The translations under genes were made by a program, and so were the position numbers. Of a stretch of DNA of 64,000 nucleotides, positions 1 through 12,200 are shown in pieces. Source of the stretch: Entomomonas asaccharolytica (GTDB lineage Bacteria > Pseudomonadota > Gammaproteobacteria > Pseudomonadales > Pseudomonadaceae); the NCBI RefSeq assembly GCF_016653615.1, contig NZ_CP067393.1, positions 1,317,673 through 1,381,672 on the forward strand. Direction: 5' to 3'. A model generated the notes under the pieces. That model did not search any database. It was not told the DNA's origin and saw only the letters and a program-made list of their open reading frames with translations. The first letter of the stretch is position 1; each line of letters opens with the position of its first letter.

Positions 1-1
1 G

Positions 2-955
2 CAAGGTTGGGTAGATATGTTGATGACTCGCCAGCCTAATTATTTAAATAAGCAACATTATTTTGGTCAAGAGTATCCTATTTTGGCAGAACAAGAAGGA
101 AGTTTTTTAGGTTGTTGTCAACTAACTAGACAACAAGGATTTGTAAATGGTCAACTTGTTGAATTAGGCTATCTTAATAGCTTAAGAGTTAGCAAAAATT
201 ATAGAAATAAGATACGTGTGCTAAAAGAAGGTTTTAATTATCTAAAACACTTTTTTAGCCCACCTGATTATTGTTATACTAGTATTGCTAGTGATAATAA
301 AACAGCCCGTAGGATATTAGAAAAAGGTGTTGCAGGATTACCTAAATATCAGTTGCTAGGTGAGTTATGCACCTTTGTTATTGCCAAACAAAGAGCTAAA
401 GACTTAGGATTATGGCAAAAAGTAGAACAACCACAAGCTATTGTTGATTTTTATAATAAACAAGCTATCCAGTACCAACTAGCTCCCTATTTAACAGAAG
501 ATTGGCTCATAAAAGCTAGCTTGCCAGTATTAGGTTATTATCAAAATAATCAATTACAAGGCTGTACAGTTTTGTGGAATCAGCAGCAGTTTAAGCAGAT
601 CGTAGCTGCTCATTATCATCCTATGATCAGTCTATTAAGACCTGTCTATAATGGTTATGCTAAGCTGACTAAAAGGCCAACATTACCAAGGCTTAAGCAA
701 GTATTAGATCAAACTTTTTTAAGTTTCTTCCAAGTACAAGATCAACGAATGATCATACCTTTAATAAAAGACGCTTTGCATCATTGTCAAACTTCTTTAT
801 TAACATTTTCTTTAGCTGCTAATCATCCCCAAGCTTCTGCTATTATTAATATATTTAAACCGCTGCTTTATAAAACGAGAATTTATGGCGTTGAGCTAGT
901 CGCTAATCCAAGGTGGGAAAAACAAATGCTAAATCCTGAAGCTGCTATTTTATGA
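2..955 (+). CDS. GNAT-like acyltransferase, 5' end outside window
   Basis: The reading frame is open to the left edge, and residues before the first ATG (QGWVD, then MLMTRQPNY) read as ordinary protein, so the true start lies upstream of the window. The visible 317 residues resemble the GNAT N-acyltransferase group found in pseudomonads: a segment with a GxLGCCxLT-like strand, then LGYLNSLRV-(S)KNYRNK at the expected acetyl-CoA pyrophosphate-loop position, then a second, degenerate half. The substrate cannot be inferred. The stop codon overlaps the ATG of the following radical SAM gene (ATGAAAATA, with TGA inside), so it was probably the first gene of a translationally coupled operon whose next two members are now broken. 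Family assignment is moderate; function is unknown. Confidence 0.6.
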   Translation, partial: QGWVDMLMTRQPNYLNKQHYFGQEYPILAEQEGSFLGCCQLTRQQGFVNGQLVELGYLNSLRVSKNYRNKIRVLKEGFNYLKHFFSPPDYCYTSIASDNKTARRILEKGVAGLPKYQLLGELCTFVIAKQRAKDLGLWQKVEQPQAIVDFYNKQAIQYQLAPYLTEDWLIKASLPVLGYYQNNQLQGCTVLWNQQQFKQIVAAHYHPMISLLRPVYNGYAKLTKRPTLPRLKQVLDQTFLSFFQVQDQRMIIPLIKDALHHCQTSLLTFSLAANHPQASAIINIFKPLLYKTRIYGVELVANPRWEKQMLNPEAAIL

Positions 956-1728
956 AAATAGTATTACTAAGACCTAATATGGGGGATTATCAGGCTACTG
1001 ATGCAATGCCACCATCAGCTATGGGCATATTAGCCGCAAGGGCTGAAGGTCATGATATTCAGTTTTATGATGATCGAGTGGAAGTGATACCAGCACAGTT
1101 AGAAGCAGACTTAATTGCTATTTCAGTAGAAACTTTTACTGCTAGACGCAGTTATCAATTGGCTGATTATTATAGAAAGCAAGGTATTAAAGTGGTGATG
1201 GGTGGCTATCACCCTACTTTTTTGCCAGAAGAAGCATTACAACATGCAGATAGTATTGTTGTAGGAGACGCTTAAGGTGCGTGGGAGCAGTTATTAAAAG
1301 TTTTTCGGCAAAATAAATTACAAACTATTTATTATGCTAATCATAGTATACCTTTAGATGACTATCGATTAGATCGCAGTATTTTCAAGGGCAAAAAATA
1401 TGCATCTGTCGATTTGATTCAATACACTCGAGGCTGTCGTTTTACCTGTGATTTTTGCTCTATTCATGGCTTTTATAAAAATGGTGTATCTGAATATCGT
1501 TTTAATCAAGCAGCTTATATTCCTAAGTTGATGACACCTAAACAATTAACTAATGCTTGTCATAATGCTCGTAGTTATTTTAATAGTATCCCCTCAATAA
1601 TAAGACGTTTTTCTGATTTAAGAGTGACTTTACAATCAATAAACCGAGTGTTTTCTTTTTGGCGTTATACTTTTTTATTTAGAAAAGAAGTTTATAAAAA
1701 ACATGGTATAAAATTTGGTCTTAAATGA
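952..1728 (+). pseudogene. B12-binding radical SAM protein, broken by nonsense codon and internal deletion
   Basis: The N-terminal part (MKIVLLRPN..., then GGYHPTFLPEEAL and IVVGDA) is a cobalamin-binding domain typical of B12-dependent radical SAM enzymes. An in-frame TAA at 1273-1275 interrupts it where the family has a Glu (GDAEGAWEQ); one G-to-T change explains this. The same frame continues without further stops through YTRGCRFTCDFCSIHG at about 1420-1460, which contains the CxxxCxxC iron-sulfur motif. Soon after that motif (SEYRF) the sequence jumps to the family's C-terminal tail (TPKQLTNACHNARSYF... FRKEVYKKHG), so most of the radical SAM barrel is missing. The gene cannot encode a working enzyme. 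It overlaps the previous gene's stop and the next gene's ATG. Confidence 0.82.
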
Positions 1729-2396
1729 AAAAGTTATTGCAAATTTACCCTTATCTAGCAGCAGATTTATTATCACCATTAGCAGCTTATTTGTGGTGGA
1801 AAGAATACCAAAACTTATTGCAAATGTTATTAGCATGGCTAATCCCCGTATTGTGGGCTTATATAGTTCCAGGTGTGGGTACTAATATTTGTAAGGTCTG
1901 AGAAGTTAAATCTAGATTTAATCTAGGACGTTTTCGCATACAATATGGATTTGTTTTTGGTAGCGCCACAGCATTACTTGCATGGTTAGTTTATCAATAT
2001 ACTGCACACACAATACTAGATATATTTATTTCAGCATTGATTCTTTGCTCAGTAATGGGTTTTTGGAATATTCTTTATGATATTGTCGCCATTAAAGCAG
2101 GTATTTTATTTGTTTATAATGAAGCTTGGGCAAACAATAAAGGAGCAGAGGCAATAGTACTTGATTATGTCCCTTGGATTTTTGGTGGATTTGGCTTTTG
2201 CTATGGTTTAGTTATGAGTAGCTATAAATATATAGCTTACTTGTATGGACAGCAAAGTTATTTATTCTATACTGTGTTTTTTATTTTAGGTTTATGTATT
2301 TGTATTGTTATCCCTGTATTAGGCGTGATGAATTATTCTTATAAAAAATATGGTCACACAGGCACTAAACCTATTATCCTTAAGAATAAGATTTGA
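1725..2396 (+). pseudogene. Multi-pass membrane protein gene with in-frame TGA
   Basis: An ATG at 1725 overlaps the preceding stop (ATGA) and opens a frame beginning MKKLLQIYPYLAADLL with hydrophobic segments. A TGA at 1899-1901 stops it after about 58 codons, but the same frame continues sensibly (EVKSRFNLGRFRIQYGF...) to 2396 with several more transmembrane-like helices. A Trp codon changed to TGA is the simplest explanation. A shorter product starting at 2037 is possible but would lack the first half. The protein is not recognised. It belongs to the same degraded operon as the two upstream genes. Confidence 0.65.
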
Positions 2397-2414
2397 AATA
2401 AGGATAGCTTTTTT
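2375..2414 (+). terminator. Rho-independent terminator
   Basis: TATCCTTA at 2375-2382 pairs with TAAGGATA at 2399-2406, followed by GC and six Ts. It overlaps the end of the membrane-protein gene and closes the plus-strand operon, facing the convergent PPTase gene. Confidence 0.7.
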
Positions 2415-2501
2415 GTAAGTTGTATCTATTTAACAGGTTACTTTTAAACAAATAATAGATATAGATAATTCTCTTTAATAATATACAAAAAATACTTATA
2501 G

Positions 2502-3167
2502 TTAAGTGAGTAATATATTATCTTGCAATACGATGACTACGGTTTCATGTTCCGTGTTATGAGCAGATGCAATGGATAACATATATTGGTCTTGAAAGTT
2601 TTGGGAATATAGATACCAGTTGTTTTCTTTGATATTTATTTGGCTATGATTAATAAATGGAAAAGGTATTTCAAAGGAGCTAGGAGATAGAAAGAAGCCA
2701 CTACCTTCTGCTTTCATAATAGCTTCTTTTAACGTCCATAATTGAAAGAAATCAAGTTTTTTATTATTTATAAAAGAGTAATATTCACTGTTAGTAAGTG
2801 CCTCTTTATATTCGTGTATATTAATAGGTACTTTTTTTTCTATATCTACACCTATAGCTCCTTGATCGTTATAAGCACAAACTACCCAGCTGTTTGAGTG
2901 TGAAATATTAAAACCACCTTGCATACTATCAATAATTGGTTTTTGATAATGGTTATAGCTTATATCAGGCAGAGTATTTTTTTGAAAATTCTCATGTTTT
3001 TTTAGTATATAAAGTAATAGCATTTTACCTACTAAAGAGCGACATTTATCTTCATTAAATCTAAATTGTTCAAGATCTTTTTGAGTTGAGCTATTAAGTA
3101 TTTTTTTCTGAGACTGAAGATGTGACCACTCCAATCCTTTTATAGAGGCACAGTAAATATAGTTCAT
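2502..3167 (-). CDS. Sfp-type 4'-phosphopantetheinyl transferase
   Basis: This enzyme transfers the phosphopantetheine arm of coenzyme A to the conserved Ser of carrier domains, here most likely the four T domains of the adjacent NRPS. The Mg/CoA-binding motifs are visible: ISHS (about residue 95), GVDIEKK (about 113) and FQLWTLKEAIMKAEG (about 145), matching the family's GxDxE and WxxKEA signatures. The length of about 221 aa is typical. I choose the ATG at 3167, which gives the usual MNYIYC... beginning; a TTG at 3191 is the alternative. The gene follows the NRPS gene by 63 bp on the same strand, so the two are probably cotranscribed. Confidence 0.93.
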   Translation of the reverse strand: MNYIYCASIKGLEWSHLQSQKKILNSSTQKDLEQFRFNEDKCRSLVGKMLLLYILKKHENFQKNTLPDISYNHYQKPIIDSMQGGFNISHSNSWVVCAYNDQGAIGVDIEKKVPINIHEYKEALTNSEYYSFINNKKLDFFQLWTLKEAIMKAEGSGFFLSPSSFEIPFPFINHSQINIKENNWYLYSQNFQDQYMLSIASAHNTEHETVVIVLQDNILLT

Positions 3168-3230
3168 AATATATAAAAAAAACTCCACCAAACAAAAGGT
3201 AATTGCTTGATGGAGTATGCAGTAAAGTAG

Positions 3231-6200
3231 TTAGCTGACTAGTTCAGTGATATAGCTTATGATCTCTTGTTCCTTTTCAAGTATCTTGTAGTGATCACAG
3301 TCTATTTCTACAAGTTGTAATTGATTAGGATAAGTGATGTAAGCATCAATATTATTTAGTGGATATCTTTGATAGAGCTCTGCAGAACCATGAATCTTAT
3401 TAGCTTTAAATAATACTACTTGAGCTTTTTTCAGCTTGCTCGATAAAGGTTGTACAGAAAGTTTATTATCAATCTCCATCATGGATTCTACTTTAGGTTT
3501 TAAATAGGCAGGTATATTTAATTCCTTCATGATATGGACAAGATCAATGGGCTGATCATTTAATTTTAAATCATCTTCATTTAATAGCCATGTATCAAGT
3601 AGATAAACTTTAATATCTTTTATACCTCTTGCTTCTAAATTAGCGGCTAATTCTAAGGCAATTTGTCCTCCTAAAGACCAGCCCAGTAAGGTGATAGGCT
3701 CATCTTTATTAAGTATTGTTTCAATATGCTCTAAGTAGTATTGAGTTAATAAAGTGAGATCATCAATTTTTTGCTCATGATAGAAATTATATGAATCAAT
3801 ACCATAGCAATGATGATGTCCATTTAATTTATTGGCTAAGGAATTATAAACTTCACAGCCACCTAACCCTGGATGGATCATAAACATTTGTGGTTTATCT
3901 TGCGCACTATTTAATAGCATAATCGGATTAAACTGCTCTTTAGTATTAGCAATTTTTATAGCTAATTCTCGAATAGTGTTGGTAGTTAAAATATCTACTA
4001 AACGTAGTTTAATTTTAAAAGCTTCGTTAATTTTATTGTTTAGTAACATTGCTAAAATGCTATTACCACCTAATTTAAAGAAATTATCTAGCATACTAAT
4101 TTCAGTATTTGAAATTTTTAAGACACTAGAGAATACTTGGCAGAGGGTATTTTCAATAGCATTTTCAGGAGCAACATAGGTAATGGTTTCAGTAAAGTTT
4201 GGCTTGGGTAAAGCTCTCCTATTTAGCTTACCATTGGAGGTAATAGGTAGTTCAGTTAGATGAATAAAGTAACTAGGTATCATGTAACTAGGTAAGTTTT
4301 TATGCAAATAGTCGTGTAGTAGTTGTGAGTCAATCTCTTGTGGTGATGTATAGTAAGCCACAAGGTATTTACTACCTGATGAATGCTCGTATGCTATTAC
4401 AATACTATGATTGATTGCTGAGTATTGTGTTAGACGTGCTTCAATTTCACCTAATTCGATTCTAAAACCACGGATTTTTACTTGGAAATCATTACGTCCT
4501 AAGTATTGTATATTGCCATCTGGTAAAGAACGAACAAGATCGCCTGTTTTATAAATACGACTATTATAGTGTTGCTGTTTTTCCTCTGCTGTTTGGAAAG
4601 GATTAGCAATAAAACGTTCAGCGGAAAGACTAGCGTTATTTAGATAGCCTCTAGCAACACCGTCACCTCCTACATATAACTCACCAATAGCTCCTATAGG
4701 AACAGGTTGTAGCTGTTCATTAAGAATATAGGCAGATGTATTAGCAATGGGCTTACCAATTAGTACATCAGTTATATCAGGATTGTTACAATCGTAATAT
4801 AAAACATCCACTGTTGCTTCAGTAGGGCCATATAGATTGTGTACTTCACAATTAGGTATCAAGCTATGGCATTTTTTAACTTCGTAAAGATTTAGTGCTT
4901 CACCGCTACAGAATAAATACTTTAAGTTTTGTACCTTAGATTGTAGTTCTGTTTGGGTGGCTAATGTTTCAACAAAAGCTACCAGCATTGATGGTACAAA
5001 GTGTAATACATTTACTTGTTCACGTTCTATTAACTCAGCTAAATAAAGATTATCTTTATAAAGTTCTGGATGTGCAAAAACAATACAGGCGCCATACCAG
5101 TTTGCCCAGAATAATTCCCATACAGATACATCAAAGGTATAGTTAGTTTTCTGTAAGATATGGTCTTGCTCGGTGATTGGATATTGATTATGCATCCAAA
5201 CAATACGGTTAACCACACCTTGATGTTCTAACATTACACCTTTTGGATTGCCTGTTGTACCACTGGTATAGATAACATAAGCTAAGTTGTTCGGTTGTGC
5301 TACTGGTGTTAAGTCATCGCTGCTGTAATTAGTAATTTCAAGTATTGTTTCTGGTGCTTGTAAATTAATAACTACTTGTTCTGTAGTCGCTAATGCTTTG
5401 ACTTTTTCATAACTTGTGTTGGTGGTTAAAACGACCTTGGTTTTAGTATCTGCAAGCATGTAGCTAATACGCTCAGCTGGAGCTTGTGGGTCCATAGGTA
5501 CATAAGCACCACCTGCTTTAAGAATAGCTAAAATACTAATTAGCATATGTTGCGAGCGGTCCAAACAAAGTGCCACCAGATCATCTGCTTGTATTGCAAA
5601 GTTATCTCTTAAGTAGTGAGCTAACTTATTGGCGCTTTGGTTGAGTTGTTGGTAAGTTAAGCGATTATCTTCATATACCATCGCAATATTATTAGGTGTT
5701 TTTTGCACCTGCTCTTCAAAAAGCGCATGAATAGTCGTATTTTTAGGATAATCGCATTGCGTTTGGTTCCATTGATAAATGGTTTTTGCAAAAGTATCTT
5801 TGTTTAAATAGTTTAGTTGTGTGATGGTTTGTTGCTTTTCACATAAACTAGCAAATTGCTCAAGTATGCATTGATAAACAGTAATGTAATGCATTATGGT
5901 TTGTTCATCAAACAACCGTGTAGCATAGTTAAATATACCTGTGATAGCTTCTTTAGAGTCATCTAACATGGTGGTTATATCAAATTTAGCTACTTGATAC
6001 TCAGTACCTGCCGCTTGATAAGGCAAAAATAACTGTTCTGTGTCCGTTGTTAGATTATTACCGAAAGACTGTACACCAAACATAACTTGAAAAATAGGAT
6101 GTCTTGAGGAGTCTTTTTCAATCTGCATAACATCGACTAATTTTTCAAAGGGTAGATCTTGGTGCTTTTGTGCATCAATGATTAATTGCCCTGTATGTTG

Positions 6201-9200
6201 AATAAACTCAACAAGTGTTTGCTCAGCTGAAATCTGTTGTCTTAATGCTAAGGTGTTAACAAATAAACCAATGGTTTGTTCAATAGCTTGATAATGTCTT
6301 CCCGCAATTGGTGTACCAATGACAATATCTTGTTGATTACTGAAAGCACCCAATAATAGATAATAACCACTTAATAATACACTATATAAACTTACATTGA
6401 GTTCAGCAGCTAAAGAGCGTAGTTGTTGACTGAGTTTAGTATCTAGCTGAAAATTAATATCTTTACCACTGTAGTCTATTTGTAACGGACGGACATAATC
6501 AGTTGGTAAATTTAATGGTTGATAATCAGCTAATTGTTGTTGCCAATAGTGAAGTTGTTCATCTAATACTTTGCCTTGTAGATACTGACGTTGCCATAAA
6601 GCATAATCTTTATATTGAATATCAATAGCTGGTAATAACCATTGCTCCGCTTGTTCAACTTGTCCTTGCTGTAGGGCAGTAAGGTATTGATAATAATGAG
6701 TTAGCTCTTTAATCAATAGTTCTATTGACCAACCATCAAAAGCAATATGATGAATAATCATACTTATGTAATTATCATTACCTAGTAGGTAATGGTTTAC
6801 AGCAATCGGCAGTTCTCTATCTAGCTTAAATACGCGATGTATATGCTTGTAAATATGTTGATCTAAATCTTCTTGTGAGGAGCATATAAAGGTATCCACT
6901 ACAAATGGAGTAGAGGATAGTGACAGTATTTGCTGATAACCTAAACCATCACTATTGGTTTTAATAACAGAACGTAATACCTCATGGCGTTCAATTACTT
7001 TTACAATAGCTTGTTCCATAATAGCGATATCAATGGAAGGGGCTACTTTAAATACTAATGGAATATTATAAGCATTGCTGCCATTCTCATAAGAATCAAT
7101 AAACCATAACCGTTCTTGGGCAAAGGATAATAGTTGTTGCTGTGGGTTATCCACAACAGGGGCTATAATGCACGCATGTTCACCTTTTGATTGTTCAACA
7201 AATTTTGCTAAAGCTTGTACTGAGCGTTGCGCAAAGATATCAGCTACATGGATAGGTTTAGCGAATAGTTTAGAGATTTTGCTAGCTAACTTAATGGCTA
7301 AAATACTATTACCACCTAATCTAAAGAAATCATCTGAGATACTTATAGTTTCAGCTGCAATATGTAAAAACTCAGCATAACATTCCACTAGTAGCTGTTC
7401 AGTTTCTGTAGTAGGTGCTATATATTGTTCTTGGCTAATTAGTGATGGCTTAGGCAAGGCATGGCGATCTATTTTTCCATTGATAGTAACAGGGAAGGAT
7501 GTTAAATGTACAAATGCAGCAGGTAGCATATAATCAGGTAAAAACTGTTGTAAGTACCTCAACAACTCATCGTTAGTTAAAGCTTCTTCAGCTACATAGT
7601 AAGCGGCTAAGTATTTATTACCTGTAGTACTGTCTAGTGCTAAGACGAGAGCTTGTTTAATGGTAGGATAATCATTTAAACGCGCTTCAATTTCACCTAA
7701 TTCAATTCTAAAACCACGAATTTTAACTTGGAAATCGTTACGGCCAATATATTCAATATCACCATCTGCTAAATAACGTACAAGATCGCCTGTTTTATAC
7801 AATCTGCTATTATAATCTTGCGCTTTTTCTTGCTCAGTCTGGAAAGGATTATCAATAAATACTTTATTGGTCATTTCAGGGTTATTCAGATAACCACGCC
7901 CAACACCAGCTCCACCAATATAAAGCTCACCGATGACACCAGCAGGAACTGGCCGTAAATATTTATCTAAGATATAGGTACAAACATTATGAATTGGTCT
8001 ACCAATGTTGGTATTAATATCATCTTTTTGGTAAGGGTGAGCGGTTGCCCAAACAGTTGTTTCGCTAGGGCCATAGACATTAATTAATTTTACACCTTGT
8101 TGACAGTATTGATTAACTAATTCCTTACTAGTCGCTTCACCACCAACAGTTAAAACAGGTAGTTGGAGCGTTTCATTTTTATCTAGTAAGGCAGGGGGAA
8201 TAAATGCAAAGTCTATATTACGTTGTTTAATATAACTAGATAAGGCTGTAAAATCTAGTCGTTTAGTCTCTGCAAGGACATGTAAACAATGTCCATTTAA
8301 TAATGCATTATAAATTTCAAATGCATGAGCATCAAACACATAACTGGAATACCATAGTACATTTTTGGGTTTATTGTGAAGATTACAACGGGCTAAATCC
8401 AAAATATCCTGTTGTACGGTAGCAAGATTTGCCAAGGTATGATGCTCGATCATCACGCCTTTTGGTTGCCCTGTAGTACCACTGGTATAAATAATATAAG
8501 CCAAGTTATTTGCTTGTGTTTGGCTAGTAATATTTTGTTTATCAAAATTTACTAATTTGTTAATTAATAGAGGATTATCTATATCTATTATTTGAGTACT
8601 ATAATTTTCAGCAATAGTATTTAATTGACCACAGTAATGTTGATTGGTTAACACGGCTTTGCACTGTGTATCTGCAATCATTAACTGAGTACGTTCCACG
8701 GGTGTTTGTGGGCTCATAGGTACATAGGCTGCACCAGCCTTAAGTACAGCTAAGATACTAATAACCATATGCTCAGATTTATCAAGATATAATCCAATCA
8801 AATCATCTGGTTTTATTGCTAGCAGTTGTCTTAAATAACTTGCCAGTTGATTGGTGTAATCATTTAATTGTTGATAGCTGAATTGAACATCTTCATAAAC
8901 CAGCGCAATATTATTAGGTGTTTGCTGAACCTGTTCTTCAAATAACTGGCTAATCAGTTTATTTTGAGTAAAGGGTACAGTTTGTGCTGCCTGATTTTGT
9001 ATAAGTTGTGTGTGTTCCTGTGTGGTTAACAGTTTTAATTGATTAACATGGATATTAGGATTATTAAGTAGTTGCTCAAGGGTTAGTTCAACACCTTGTA
9101 ATATCCTAGTAATAGTTTGTTGATCAAATAGCTCACCCGCATATTTTATTTTAAAGTTAATTTCACCTGCTTTTTCATAAACTACGATGCCTAGAGGGTA

Positions 9201-12200
9201 GTCTAATTTTTCTTTACCTTCTTTAAAGACTATCTTAAGTTGTTCATTGTTACTATCTGAAACTGGGTAGTTTTCAAAAACAAATAATGAGTTAAATAGC
9301 CGATTAGCAGATTTTTGTAGTTCTGTAAGATTTACATTACTGTGATTATTTACATTGTTAATATGGGTTTGTAAATTCTTAACAATATTAATTAATGTAT
9401 CTTCAGTATGCTCTAAGGTAATGGGTAGGGTATTAATATAAAGACCTACCGATGTTTCTATGCCATCAACAGGTAGGTTTCTACCTGATACAGTCATACC
9501 TAATGTTGTAGTATCTGTATTACCATAAATACTTAGTTGTTGATGCCAACAGTATTGCATTAATGCATTTAAAGTAAACTCATGGCTTTTGCATAGTTGT
9601 ATAAGTTGTTCACCTTGCTGTTTAGCAATAGTTATAGAAAGTTCTTGCGGATCTTCAATATAACGATGTTCACTTAGGTTTATATGACGCATCTCTGGTT
9701 TAAGAAGACTTTCTAAGTTTTCTTGGTTATCTTGATTGAGATAATTTTTCCAAAACTCATCTGTTTTATGCGTTTGTGCTTGTAAAAATGCTTGTGCGGC
9801 TAAATAACTTTTATCTTCCTGTCTATTAATAGGTTGATTATTGAGTAGTGCCAAATAGTTTTGGTGTACATCATGCAATAGAATAGGAAGACTCCAACCA
9901 TCTAAAATGGCATGATGGTTATTGAAGATACAACGGTAATGTTGTTCGTTGTATTTGATTAAATAGATTCTAAATAACCCCCCTTGAGCGAGGTTGTAAT
10001 TGATTTGACGATCTGTTTCTAATAGATTGCTTGTAGCAATTAATTGTTGATCTTCTGCTTGATCGCTTAAATCAATAAACTGCCAATTAAAGGTATTGGT
10101 TTTATCAACGATTTGGATAAAATCTTCATCCCAAGAGAATCTTAAACGGAGTGTTGGATGTTTTTCCTGGGAAAGTTGCCATGCTTTATGAAGTAAATCA
10201 GCTTGTAATGGATTTTGGTAATCCCAAATCATCTGGATACGATAAGCGTTATCTAATTCACCTTGTACAATGGCATGGTATATAAAGCCTTGCTGTAAAC
10301 TATTAGCAGGGTAGATAGCAGTTATTTCATTATTGTCTTGAATTTTATCTAATAAATTTTTAGAAATGACATGATTAATATCTGATACAGTTAAATAGCT
10401 ACGATTTAACAGTAACAATTCAGTAATTAAACATTCTAATTGTTGAGTAAAGGCGACAGAGAAATATTCTAGTTGTGCACTATTTAAATAACCTTCCACT
10501 GCGAATTGTAATTGTCCATTTAGAATGCCACCATTTAATGCTAACAAATCAGTATTACGATTTTCCGAAGACATTGCGACACCTGAACTTTCATTGCTGA
10601 ATGTCCAGTATGAATGTTGTTCATCACTATCAAATTGACCTAAATAATTAAAGCAGATAGCAGGTAATGGCTGTTCGATATAACCCACTAATACGCCATA
10701 GCCAAAGCCATGATGTGGAATACTTCTTAAGTAATCTTTAATAACAGGTAAATTTTGTACAATTCCTTGCTCTTTGACATCAAGCTTAACAGGATACATA
10801 CAGGTAAACCAACCAACTGTATTATTTATGTCAATATCATTAAATAAATCTTCTCGGCCATGTCCTTCAAGATGGATATAGTGCTGATTAAGATTAAAGA
10901 CAAGTTTTAAAGCACTGGCTAGAGCTGTAAGTAAAATATCATTTATTTCTGTACCATAGACTTTATTTACATCACGTAGCAATACCGTTGTTTGTTCTTT
11001 TGATAGTTGGATTTTGGTTTTATTGAGTGTATCTGTTCGATAAGAAGCTAATTGTTGATTATAATTATCTAACCCTTTAACTGTTTCATGCCAATAAGCT
11101 TGTTCGCTATCAAAGCCTTGTACAGTAAAATTTGGATAGTTTTGTTGCTTATTCACCCATTGACGATAACTTGTACCTTTATCACCTAAAATAGTGCTAG
11201 CATCAATGGCGCTATCTAATGATTTATTTTGTTCAGCAAAGAACTGATAGAGTCTTTGTAGATCATTTTTAATAATTCGCCAACTCACTGCATCAATATT
11301 TAAATGATGTACTGCAATATGAATACGCGCACTATTATCTTCATAACCCTCAAGATAACCTATGTGGAATAGTGGACCTTCTGCAAAATTAAATTGATTT
11401 TGCCATTGAGTTAACTGTTGAGTAATTTGTGTTTCAGTAAGGCCTTTGATATCTATACTATCGAAAGGTAATGCTGCAATTGTTGAATGATAATAGCCCG
11501 TCAAGGAGTCTTGATAAGTAGCTCGTAATATATCGTGATATTCAACCAACTTATTAAGGCTTAATCGTAGTAATTCAATATCAAGTTTTGGTACTTTAAT
11601 TAAAAATGCTTGGTTCCAATGATGATAAGCAGGTAACTTACCTAATTCTCTATTTGCAAAAAACCATTGTTGAATTGGCGCTAAAGGAATATTACCTTCT
11701 AAAACACCCTGTTCAGATTGAATAGTGGCTATTACATTATCTTGGTTTTTAAGTACATGGTCACTTAATGCTTTAACTGTGCGATAGGTAAAAATATCTT
11801 TAATAGATAGATAATAATTCAATGATTGTCTAATGCGATTAGCCAATTGAATACTGCTAATACTATCACCACCTAATTTGAAGAAATCATCTTCTATGCT
11901 AATACTATCAGCTTGTAATCTAAGTACTTCAGCAAATGTGTTGCAGAACAGAAGTTCTGTATCATTGGTTGGTGCTTGATAGTTTTTTGTATTGGTTAAG
12001 ACGGGTTTAGGTAGTGCTCTGAGATTCGCTTTACCATTACTCGTAATAGGGAAGGCGTGCATATGTATAAAAACAGCAGGCAACATATAATCAGGTAAAA
12101 ATTGCTGTAAATAATTTAGTAAGTCATTACTATCAAATGCTTCATCAGCCATGTAATAAGCAGCTAGGTATTTATTGCCTATATTATTATCTAAAGCTAA

